A model generated the notes under the pieces. It was not told where the DNA came from. It did not search any database and saw only the letters and a program-made list of their open reading frames with translations. Position numbers and translations under genes: made by a program. Positions 34,389 to 44,225 of a stretch of DNA of 64,000 nucleotides are shown piece by piece. The stretch covers positions 124,395,013 through 124,459,012 of the forward strand of contig CM038043.1 of the NCBI GenBank assembly GCA_021397845.1, written 5' to 3'. Numbering within the stretch: the first letter of the stretch is position 1; the number at the start of each line of letters is the position of its first letter. The DNA is from Areca catechu. Its lineage: Eukaryota > Streptophyta > Magnoliopsida > Arecales > Arecaceae.

Positions 34389-34945
34389 GTAGATGTGGCT
34401 CCCTACTCGGTGATAAAGAAGAAGACCCCAAAGGGTTTGTTATCGAATTTGCATAGTCTCTACATGGGGAAGAACATGTGCAATAAATTGATGCTAAAAA
34501 ATAGGCTCAATAGTCTTTGGATGTAGGAGGACAGTAACGTGGTGGATCACATTCAAAAGTTCAACCAGATGTGCAACAAGTTATTGAACATTGGGGTTAT
34601 GTTAGAGGTGGAAGACAAATCATTGCTTTTGCTTTGCTCACTGCCCCCTTCCTTTGATTTATTGGTTACTACACTGCTCTATGACAAGGAGACCTTGGAG
34701 TATGAAGATATGGTCTCGGTGCTGCGATCTAATGAGTAGAGGGAGAAGTTGACCAAGGAAGGTGTTCCCTAGGAGGGCTTGGCCATAGGAGAGAGATCTA
34801 AAAGTGGAAGGGAAAGATCTAAGCAAAGGGGATGTTCAAAGCCCTGGAGGAAAAGCAGGAGCAGGAATGAAGCAAAGTTCTACAAGTGCAAAGAGATCAG
34901 GCACTTTAAAAAGGATTGCCCATAGTGGAAGAACTAAAAGGAAGA
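34389..34945 (+). pseudogene. gag of element D, C-terminal part
   Basis: Continues the gag cut at 22206: 'LHSLYMGKNMCNKL', 'VDHIQKFNQMCNKL' and 'LLCSLPPSFDLLVTTLLY' (34539-34739) are typical of Tnt1/Tork gag. The zinc knuckle at about 34879-34922 reads FYKCKEIRHFKKDC, with the first cysteine lost. Several stops interrupt it. Confidence 0.88.
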
Positions 34946-37900
34946 CAAAGGAGGATCTGATTCTTTGAGCATGGGGGTTGATAAAGAGGTGGAGGATGAC
35001 CTCTTGGTTGTATCGGATGGTCATAGGTATCACACAGATATATGGACTCTTGACTCCCCTTGTTCACATCACTACATCTTGAATCGGTCTTAGTTTGTGA
35101 CCTATACCAAGATTGATGAGGGAAGCATGACACTTGGAGATAATCACTTGTTCAAGGTTACTGGTATTGTAAGTGTTCGAGTGAGGATATTCGATAGGAT
35201 CGTGAGGACTCTTATAAATGTAAAGCATGTTTCGGAACTGAAGAAAAATCTACTATCACTTGGCTACTTGGAGTGTAGCAATTTCAGCTTTAGTAGTTGA
35301 GCCAGGAGTGGAGTTCTAAATATCTCGAATAAAGTTATGATAGTAATGAGAGGTAGGAGGTTGGATAATAACCTTTATAGCATGGAGGGATCAGTTGTAA
35401 CTGAGGAGATTGATACAGTAGCTATGATGCAGGATCAGCAAGGGGTTCATCGATTGTGGCACTACTGCCTAGGCCTCATGGGAGACCGTGGGATGAAGGA
35501 GCTAAGCAAACATGGATTGATTCTAGATCTAGATGGAGGAGTTTTAGATATGTGTGAGTCATGCCAGATGGGAAAATAGAAGAGAGTCCAATTTGTTAGT
35601 AGTTCAGCCCATAATGTAGCCCCACTGGAACTAGTTCATACTAATGTGTGGGGACCGACTCCGATTTTAGCCAGAAATAGAGTGAGATACTTTTTGACCT
35701 TGATAGATACTTTTTTCAGGAAGGTTTGGATCTATTTTATGAAGGAAAAATCAGAAGTCTTCTCAAGATTCAAGGTGTAGAAAGCTGAAGTAGAGGAGCA
35801 GGGTAGAAGTGTGAAGTGTCTGTAGTCAGACAATGGCGGAGAGTACACCACAAGGAGTTCAAATTTTTGTGTGAGGAGTGTGTTATCAAAAGATACTTCT
35901 CAATTAGAGAAACTCCTTAGCAAAATGTGATGGCCGAATGAATGAATAGGACCCTTGTGGAAAAGGCACGGTGCATGAGACTGTAGATAGGGCTTCCTAA
36001 GGCATTTTGGATTAACATAGTTAACGCAGCCTGTTATTTGTTAAATCGATCGCCTCATACTAAGTTGATGGTGGGATTCCATAGGAGAGATGGTATGGAA
36101 GGAAGATTGGGTTGAGCCATCTACATGTGTTTGGGTGCATGGCATTTTGCATGTAGGTGTTGGTGAGCAGAGTAAATTGGTTGCCAAATCTCGGAAGATG
36201 GTATTCTTGGGATATCCACAAGGAGTTAAAGGATACCGGCTATGGGATCCCTTGGAGATGAAGGTAATCATCAGTAGGGATGTGATGTTTGATGATAATT
36301 CAGTTTTCCAAAGGTCAGGTGGCATGGAGGAGCAACAGGAGCAGCAAGCGTTCCAGTAGGGCAGCACTAGACAACTCACATTATTTTTATTTTGCCACTT
36401 TCAGGTGCATATGAAGGACTTGATATTCAGGTGGAGTACTCCCAAAAGGTGCCTCCACATGTGAAGATAGCTCAGACAGATGATGAAAGCCAGGAGGACC
36501 AGCAGGAGTAGGCTGGACTTAGGAGAGATATCGGGGTTGCGCTACACAAGCCCAAGAAGAATGTCAAGCAACCAAATCGATATGGCTTTGGAGAGATGGT
36601 GTCATACACCATGGTGACAGCAAATAGAGACCCTTACACCTATGAGGAGGCTATGGAGAGCAAAGACAAAGAGAGGTGGATCCAAGCAATGTCCAAGGAG
36701 ATGCAGTCTCTCTACAAGAATGATACATGATGATTGGTATAGTTGCCACAAGGAAAGAAAACTATAGGATGCAAATGGGTTTACCAATGCAAGGATGGAC
36801 CTTTGGAACAGGGAGGCATCAGATTCAAAGCTCTATTAGTTACCAAGGGATACTCTCAGAAAGAAGGAATTGACTTTAGTGAGGTTTTCTCTCCCATTGT
36901 CAGACATACTTCCATCAGGGTACTACTAAGTATTGTAGTAGTTCAAGACTTGGAGCTGGAGCAGATGGATGTTAAGATAGTATTTCTCCATAGGCATCTA
37001 GAGGAGAGCATCTATATGGAGCAGCCCCTAGGATTCAAAGAGCCAAGATCAGAAAGGAAAGTCTATTTGTTGTAAAAGTAACTATATGGGTTGAAGCAGT
37101 CACTAAAGCAGTGGTACAAGCGATTCGATACTTTTTTAAGAAGCATTGGATTTTTCAGGTGTGATCATGATTCTTGTGTTTATGTGAGGACTTTGGATGA
37201 TGGCTCTAGGATCTATCTACTCCTGTATATGGATGACATGCTGATAGCATGCAAGAGTAGAAAGATTATGCAAGAAAGGTAGCTTGGTCTCGGGAGTTGG
37301 AGATGAAAAATTTGGGGCTTCCATGGAAGATCTTAAGGATGAAAATCTTCAAAGACCGAGCAAAGGTGCTGCATTTATCTCAGGGTGGTTATATAAAGAA
37401 GGTTTTGGAGAGATATGGGATGAAGGAAGCAAAATCAATAGACCTGCCTATTGTCGGATACTTTAGACTCTCGAAGACCATGGCACCACAGACCGAGGTG
37501 GAGGTTCAGGAGATGAAGAGGGTGCCATATTCCTATAGTGTAGGAAGTCTCACATACACCATGGTTTGTTGTAGGCCGGATATCTCCCATGTAGTGAGTT
37601 AGGTCAGCAGGTTCATGGCACAACCTAGTAGGGAGCACTAGCGAGCACTGATGTGAGTCTTCAGGTACTGGTGGGCACAGGTGGAGTTGGCATCTACTAC
37701 AGATAGTGAGGAGATTTCAAGAGACTCTCCAACACATCCAAGGAGGTTCAAAGGCTAATAAGAGGGTTCATGGATGCAAATTTTGATGGAGATATGGACA
37801 CCCGTCGCTCGATGACAGGTTTTATTTTCAACTTGTATGGGATCCCATTTCATGGAGATCATTGCTTGTAGCCTATTATGGCTTTATCAATCATGGAGGC

Positions 37901-38246
37901 AGAGTATATTTGAATTACAGAGGCAGCAAAAGAGGCCCTATGGTTGAAGGGCTTAGCATTAGAACAGGAGCCTGTCTGGGTGCACTGCAATAGCCAGAGT
38001 GCACTTCTACTGGCACAGAACTCTATTTATCATGCTAGAACTAGGCACATTGACATTAGATACCATCAGATTAGAGAGCTCATGGAGGATGGCGAGGTAG
38101 AGCTGGTGAAGGTACACACTAAGGAGAATCTAGTAGATGCACTGATGAAGGTTCTACAGTGTGATAGCTTTTGCAAGTATGTGGCACTGATGCAGCTTGT
38201 GGACAAGATAGAGTTGGATGAAGCCTTGAAGCACCAAGGTGGAGAT
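34946..38246 (+). pseudogene. Tork-type pol of element D
   Basis: Protease: WTLDSPCSHH (DSG changed to DSP at 35052-35060). Pre-integrase: 'HRLWHYCLGLMGDRGM' and 'CESCQMGK'. The integrase core 'HTNVWGP' has lost the first aspartate and 'SDNGGEY' follows; the rest is broken by frameshifts (35860-36060). The stretch 36090-36355 holds 'SKLVAKSRKMVFLGYPQGVKGYRLWDP'. RT: 'IGCKWVYQCKDG', 'KGYSQKEGIDFSEVFSPIV' and 'QMDVKIVFLH', then YMDD at 37226-37237. RNase H: 'SIMEAEYI' with 'NSQSALLLAQN' and 'ARTRHIDIRYHQIREL', ending shortly before 38246. This is the Tork/Tnt1 style of copia pol. Many stops and at least three frameshifts make it an old copy. Confidence 0.88.
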
Positions 38247-39226
38247 TGTTGGATCTCATGTGGTTCTTTCAAGGCTCAGGGGAGCAAGGCTAAGGCCAAG
38301 GTCCAATGATCATGATATTGTCATGGAATTTCTAGGGCTAGTTTGGGCCCTAGGATAAAAGGCTGTTAAGCCTTTTAGGTCTTATGGTCCAGGAGACTTA
38401 GGCCTCAAGGGGCCAACTTGTATTGGGCATGTTTTAAGTCTTAGGAATGTGTGATTGGGATGAATTAAGGGTGTACTTGGGCTTGGAAAACTCAATTATG
38501 CATTAAGTTGGCCTATGGGAGTTTAAGGGTTAGGTCATGGTGACCTAGTATATATATTTTTTGTATATGGGGCTGATTGGAGCCATCATAGTGAAATAAC
38601 CTTTTCTCCTTAATATCCATCTTCTTCCTCCCTCTCTTCCTCTCTGGTAGTCACTCTCTATCAGGTTAATATCAGCATCCAAGCTGCCATACCCTAGGAA
38701 GGGAAAAATTCCTTAGTGCCTAGGGACTCCTAGTCGAAATGGTAATCCCTAACATAAGGGATTCTTGTGCCGCCCACATGCAAATCCTGTTCCCATCAAA
38801 CATGGTGATCTTAGGCCTTTTCAAGGTTGGTTCCAAGTCCTATTCAGAGGGGGATTAGATCTGAAAGAGGTATGGTTAGATTGGTGGGCATTGGAAGAAG
38901 ATTGTCATGGTTTCCTAGTCCAAGTAGGAAACCCAGTGCCTAGCATCTTTGGAGTCATCCCTCTCTCTATCCTTTTGGAGTTCGACCAAGATCTTTGGAG
39001 CATTGAATCCTCACTAGTTGGAGGTCCCAAGAGAGGTGGTTTCACATCCATATCAAATCTACAATATTTGGGGCACTTTAAACAAGTTAGGATATTTTTG
39101 CACAAGCAAGCTGAATCCCTGTTAGGCTGATTGCTTCAATCCCTTGTTGTTGCCGCTTCCAATATAAAGTTTTGAGTTTAGTTATTGGTAAAAAATTGTC
39201 CATATACCTGGAAACATGCTCCAACA
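38247..39226 (+). repeat. 3' LTR of element D
   Basis: 980 bp, TGTTGGATCTC...CTCCAACA, preceded by the polypurine tract AAGGTGGAGAT and followed by the target copy AGTGG (39227-39231). It shows the uninterrupted form of the site where B inserted in the 5' LTR (38674-38678, GCATC). Confidence 0.95.
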
Positions 39227-39231
39227 AGTGG

Positions 39232-39609
39232 GCCCCAGGTACTAGTGGTGGAGTCTCTAAATGGATGACCAAGGTAGTCGTGAAGGCCAAGGTGGCGATT
39301 CCCAAGGTGAAACAAGTAGTGGCTCCCATGGCTGATGCTAGTAAGGGTGGAGGGATGATGGCCTATATGGCCCAAGAGAGTGAGTCTACCCTTGATGAGG
39401 TTCATCTGCTAGGAGTGGCAAGGTGCCTCACCCTCTTGGAGGACTCCATTCCTCTGGAGGTCAAAGAGGAGGCCTGAGGGAGGCCCATCAATGAGGGCCT
39501 GCAACAGTTTCCGCGGATCATCATATCGGTAAGTTCTCCTGTGGTTCCTTCTTGATATTGGTTTCCTATTGAAGGTGAAGATCTTTCTAACCATGATAAT
39601 TGAATGCAG
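39232..39609 (+). pseudogene. Unit J, part 2: coding remnant plus intron-like segment
   Basis: Continues J after D. The frame through 39232-39474 reads a basic stretch ('KWMTKVVVKAKVAIPKVKQ') and then an acidic one ('ESESTLDEVHLLGVARCLTLLEDS'). It is one base out of phase with the frame before D. At 39529 a GTAAGT donor is followed by a T-rich stretch and TGCAG ending at 39609, an 81-bp intron of plausible plant size. The last five bases are also the target duplication of E, and the downstream exon appears at 49760. Confidence 0.5.
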
Positions 39610-42034
39610 TGATAGAAAAGTGCCCTAAGAGCCAATCATTATGAGGGCCTTTTTGTAAACTTCTAGCTCATGTATGACATATTTTTGATATTAATAAAGG
39701 CATTTGATTCATCATATACTGTTGTGTCATGTTTTTGTTGATTATGATGAACCCCATAGAGTAGGGCTATAGAATTAGGGTTATGATAAAATAATAGTGA
39801 GACCTAATTTCTATAAACCCTAATCTAGAATGTTCCTAGTCATTGGACCATCGATTTGGGGATCGATGAATCCGAAAAGACTAGCTTATCCTATGTTTGC
39901 TCAATTTATGAGGGTGGTTGATCTCACAACCACTTGTGTAGAGACACTAATACAAGGATAAGGGTGCTCATCAGGATATAAGTACACTGGACTGATTTGC
40001 ACCGGGACTATCTTATAGAAGTCTTACTGCTTGTCAAAAGATAGATCCCAGAGTAGAAGTTGTGCATGTGATCTTTAGACCTGAAATCACCATGGTTCCA
40101 TGTACATACTAAGCCATACTTTTGTTCATACTCATTCATGGCACTGAAACATGTACGGGGTGTTCTGGGTAGGTGGAAGGTGTATGAAGGATGTGAGTGG
40201 ACCAACAAGAAATTGATCTTTCCTGGTAAGAGGAATTGTTATCCCATGTAATCTTTTCGATGAGTGACTCAAGGAGCCTTTGATCAAAGCAGGATGAGAT
40301 TAGAAGTGGTTTCTAATCAGTCATCTGCTGAGTCCTCATGATCGAGATGAGATTCGATATGATTAAGTATTAGGGTTTGACATATATCCATACCTATCAC
40401 TTAATCGAGATTATGGGAGATCAAAAGATTGAATTGCATGATAACTTACTACTGAAGGGTACTTTGATAATTTTCATCAAATTTCTCATCTTCCGGGTAG
40501 GCATGACACATTGCTAGAAGTCAATCTTATCTTGTAGGTTTTCATGAACCAATTGATTTGGTTTCATGAGTCAATTCGATGTGTGATTCGAATTGGACAA
40601 TTAAGTGAGCCAATTTGACCTAATTAGGTCAATCGAGTTCTATCGGATCGAATCGGCTCAAACCTAAACCTATTGCTGGCTAGATATGGAATCCAATGGG
40701 TCACACACGATAGAGAGTTGGCCAAGGAAGTCATTCATGATTTAATTTGGGTCATGGCATCCTAATTGGTTTGCCAGATTGCACACTAGCATGTGTAGGC
40801 TAACCCAATTCCTAATCTAATTGGATTGGGTCCAATTGCTTGCTAATTGGGCTAACCTAATTAAGAGAAACCTTAATTAGGCCGAGTCCTAAGTGGGGAT
40901 TATTAAATCAAAGCTTTATCTGATTTTATCTTGACCTTTTGACCGATTTATGGAAGAATCCCTAGGGCCAGGGACTCTTGGCGCCTCTTGGCACGCGTGG
41001 TAAAGAAGCAGGGGCGCAGAAGGACAAGAGTCCTTCTGCAGATGAAACACCAGAGTGTTTCTAATCAGGGGCACCTTTTCATCTTATCCCCACACCTCTT
41101 GGAGTTGATTGACCAGTCAAAGAATGTAAGAGGATGGCGTGAAAGCAGATGAAAAGTTAGCGCACAGATGAAGAGTCGCGTCTCTTCATCTGCGCATGAT
41201 TCTGAGGTAAAGTAATTCTGCTCTTAGAACTCTACTTATTCCATGGTTTTCAAATATGAAAGGATGCCTCCTTTGCTTTTTCATAACTGGTAGATGCCAC
41301 ATGGCACATGGGGAATTAATCTGGAAAGGGAAAGAACTCATATAAGATTCCTGAATCCTAAAGAGTCTTATCAGATAAGAAAAAGCATATATGATTAGAA
41401 CCTTTGAGATGCTTTCACGCCCTTTTGGTTTCTATTTAACGGTGTTCGATGAAGAGAGAAAATATAATTGATAGTATTCTTTAGATTTTTGAAATATGAG
41501 TCCAACTTCACCGAGAGTCTTGTCTGAGTGTCTCTCTCTATCTCTCTCTCCCTCCTTTTAAGACAGGACTTGTCTTGTTAAGACAAAGTCTTATCTATTA
41601 GGACAAGGCTTTATTTTAGGACATAAGCCTAAGGGGTCCTAGAGGAGGGTTATACCTAAACCAAGAGAAGTTTAGGAGAATATCCAGAGAGCCCTATAGT
41701 AGGACACGGCGTCCTACATTGGTCAAAGGTCCAATGACCGCCCTAAGAGTTCTGTTGAAGCAAGTAACCCTGGCAGGGATTCTTCCTTGGTACCATTCTT
41801 GTGTGGATCACCATTGGAGGGCTTGCACTTGTGAGCCTCATGGAAAGGATTGGATTTCAGCAATCCAAGTATATTTTTCTGACTCCATTTATGTTTCATT
41901 AATTGGTATTGCATAAGGGGTTCCTGGGAATTAGGGTTTTCTAGCCAATTAGGATTTCATGGTTAGAATTTTTTGTTTTGAAATTCACTTCTGCATGCTG
42001 CATGATTCCTGGCACCCTGGGAGAATTTCCATTA
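39610..42034 (+). repeat. 5' LTR of element E
   Basis: Aligns over its length with 47334-49754. The last bases are CCATTA instead of CCATCA (one C-to-T). A promoter-like TCTATTTAACGG lies near 41430 (TCTATTTAAGGG in the 3' copy), with a CT-rich leader at 41535-41570. Confidence 0.95.
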
Positions 42035-42035
42035 G

Positions 42036-42048
42036 TGGTATCAGAGCC
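42036..42048 (+). other. Primer-binding site of element E
   Basis: TGGTATCAGAGCC, complementary to initiator Met-tRNA, one base after the LTR. Confidence 0.96.
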
Positions 42049-42907
42049 ATCCTTGTGGCATATCAATTATGAACCATTTTTGGAGTTTTATGAAATTCCA
42101 CTACCGAGCCGACCCGAATCCTGTCGAGTCGACCCGACCAAATTCATATAAATGATTTCTGGTTTCTTTATGAAATGACATGATAATGCAATTGTATGAA
42201 ATTTTACATATTAGGGTAATATGTTTAATTTTAGTTTTTTATGAAATGCACGATATTATGTCAAGTATGAAATTATGCATGTTGATTGAACCAAGTAACT
42301 ACTTTGGATTGGGTTAGTCACCATGGCCGTCCAGTCATAGGAGTTAAGTAGGGTTTAAAGACCCTCTCCTCCCATTCAATGGGTCTCCTATGGTATGTAG
42401 GGGTGCCGCTGTGGCCATATCCCATGAACAAGTGAGGTGAAAAGATTTTTATGTATCTATCATGCCTTGATTTGCATATTAGCTATAATATGCTTGTTTA
42501 ACATAACATGTTATGTTATGATGATATGTTATATGTTTATATATGTTATAAGCATAGTAATCATGATAATTTAGAATGTGTTTTGAGACCATCAAAAGCC
42601 CTCATCAAAATTATATTTAGTCATAGCAAAAACTTAGTCATGATGCAAACCAATTAGGATTTGATCAGTTGATTGGTGTCTAGGCAAGATGGTTCTGGGA
42701 AGGTAAAGGGAATGGGGTTTTTTAATTGGTTCCGTTGTCTGACCTGGCCAATCTAATTGGTGTCTAAAGAAAGCAACGGGGGGACCCCCACACCCCTCCC
42801 ACTCTCCTAGCCAATTTGGTCACATCTAAACCCTATTTTGGTAATGCTGATTGGTTAAGTAAGCTATAATATACCTTCCTTCATGCTAAGATAGATTGAT
42901 GTCAAGA

Positions 42908-42946
42908 CTATAGTAGGTTTGTTGTGTGACACAAGGCCTACTATAG
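42908..42946 (+). other. Leader hairpin 1 of element E
   Basis: Arms CTATAGTAGG (42908-42917) and CCTACTATAG (42937-42946) are perfectly complementary. The core between them is TTTG, then TTGTG-TGA-CACAA (inner 5-bp stem with a TGA loop), then GG. Confidence 0.85.
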
Positions 42947-42989
42947 GGTTTGATATGAAATTTGTCTTGGTGTACTTAGTGCTTTATGG

Positions 42990-43045
42990 CATGATTGGAG
43001 TTGTTGCTTTGTTGTGTGACACAAGGGCAATAATGTTCAATCATG
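42990..43045 (+). other. Leader hairpin 2 of element E
   Basis: Left arm 42990-43007 and right arm 43027-43045 pair over about 17 positions with four G:T pairs, one mismatch and one bulge. The core TTTG/TTGTG-TGA-CACAA/GG (43008-43026) is identical to that of hairpin 1. The arms have no similarity to the other hairpins. Confidence 0.75.
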
Positions 43046-43074
43046 GCTGTATAGAAATGAAGGGTTTGACTAAA

Positions 43075-43122
43075 CTAAGACATTATAGTTTGTTATGTGA
43101 CACAAGGCTATAAGTGTCTTAG
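43075..43122 (+). other. Leader hairpin 3 of element E
   Basis: Arms 43075-43088 (CTAAGACATTATAG) and 43108-43122 (CTATAAGTGTCTTAG) pair over 14 positions with a single bulged base. The core has one change (TTATG for TTGTG). Confidence 0.82.
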
Positions 43123-43184
43123 AGGAAAAGATAATTGTTGAGAATTGCATTGGTTGCAATTGGAAAGGTTGTCCTACCTTTGAA

Positions 43185-43223
43185 CTCATTAGTGTTTGTT
43201 GTGTGACACAAGGCACTAATGAG
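43185..43223 (+). other. Leader hairpin 4 of element E
   Basis: Arms CTCATTAGTG (43185-43194) and CACTAATGAG (43214-43223) are perfectly complementary around the unchanged core. Confidence 0.85.
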
Positions 43224-43409
43224 GGATCAGGATCTCAACCCCATTAAGGAAACCAGGAAGGTTTCTCGCTTACCATAGTTGAGGGTTATGGTATTTGAAG
43301 AAAATAGTGGGAGACATAATTAGATATAAAGTCCTTACCTAGTTATGAATGTCATCATTGAGTGGTCTGCTAATATTGTTCTTTAATTAAATGTAGGACA
43401 TTAATTTTA

Positions 43410-44210
43410 ATGGCATCAAACTTATCACTAAGGGGCATCTTGGATGCCAACAAGTTAACCGGTCCAAATTATGTGGACTGGCTGAGGAACCTAAAGATTG
43501 TTTTGACTCAGGAGAAGCTTTCATATATACTTGATTCTCCGGATCAAATGGTGATCGGAGAGGATGCATCAAAGGAGGAAATTGCCATACATAGAATGTG
43601 GCAAAATGACAGTACAATTATCAGGTGCATCATGTTGGCCTCGATGAGCAACGTGCTCCAAAGGCAACATGAAGGTATGGAACCTCAGTCCATATTGCTC
43701 AATCTAAAGGAGCTTTATGGAGAGCAAAGTAGGGCTACCCGATATGAAATATCGAAGCAGTTGTTCCGAGTACGGATGAGTGAGGGTTCACCTATGCAAA
43801 CCCATGTGCTGAAAATGATTGACTTGATCACTTGATTGGGTCAATTAGGGTTTGTTATGGATGGTAAACTCAATCAGGACTTGATCCTGTAATCACTCCC
43901 AAATTCCTTCTCTCAGTTTGTTCTTAACCACCATATAAATAAATTGAATACTTCATTGCCAGAGCTGCTTAACATGCTTAAGATAGCTGAGAGCCACTCT
44001 AAAGGAGATAAGGCTCAGGTGATTCTTGTTGATAGAAAGAAGCAAGCAATGAAGAAGGGTATGAAGAGAAAATTCAACTCTAAGAAGAGCATCCAGAAGA
44101 AGAATAAAAAAGTTAAGAAGGCTGATGGAGCCTATTTCCATTGTGGCAAGACTAGGCATTGGAAGAAGAATCGCAACGTTTACATTGCAAATATGAAGTA
44201 AGATGCAAGT
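43410..44210 (+). pseudogene. Angela-like gag of element E
   Basis: ATG at 43410: 'ASNLSLRGILDANKLTGPNY', then 'WLRNLKIVLTQEKLSYIL' and 'GEQSRATRYEISKQLF'. The frame is interrupted by a TGA at 43833 and a TAA near 43890, and continues in phase from 43944 with 'LNMLKIAESHSKGDK' and a basic stretch. The zinc knuckle near 44135-44180 reads 'AYFHCGKTRHWKKNRN', so the first and last cysteines are lost. It lies 186 bases after the last leader hairpin. It is a non-functional capsid/nucleocapsid. Confidence 0.9.
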
Positions 44211-44225
44211 GGTGCATCTAAAGGT

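Larger units (their letters stand above)
10294..39226 (+). mobile_element. Tork-type Ty1/copia retrotransposon (element D), interrupted by B and C
   Basis: The LTRs begin TGTTGGATCTCATGTGG (3' copy, 38247) and TGTTGGGTCTCATGTGG (5' copy, 10294), and both end CTCCAACA. The target duplication AGTGG is present at 10289-10293 and 39227-39231. The 5' LTR is split by element B (10725-21315) and gag by element C (22207-34383). Without these two, D is about 6.2 kb, normal for Tork/Tnt1-like elements. The primer-binding site is TGGTATTAGAGCC (21868-21880) and the polypurine tract AAGGTGGAGAT is just before 38247. All coding parts are decayed. Confidence 0.9.
42049..43409 (+). other. Untranslated leader of element E with hairpin array
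   Basis: 1.36 kb without a credible gene. The one ORF here (42919-43111) is a by-product of the repeated hairpin core and shows LCDTR three times. It contains a block shared with the leader of C (42743-42767) and, at 42908-43223, four hairpins with a constant core, listed separately. Confidence 0.75.

Noticed and set aside
42919..43111. 64-codon ORF with LCDTR repeats in the leader of E
   Set aside because: The repeated peptide is the translation of the hairpin core, and the fourth core is in another frame.
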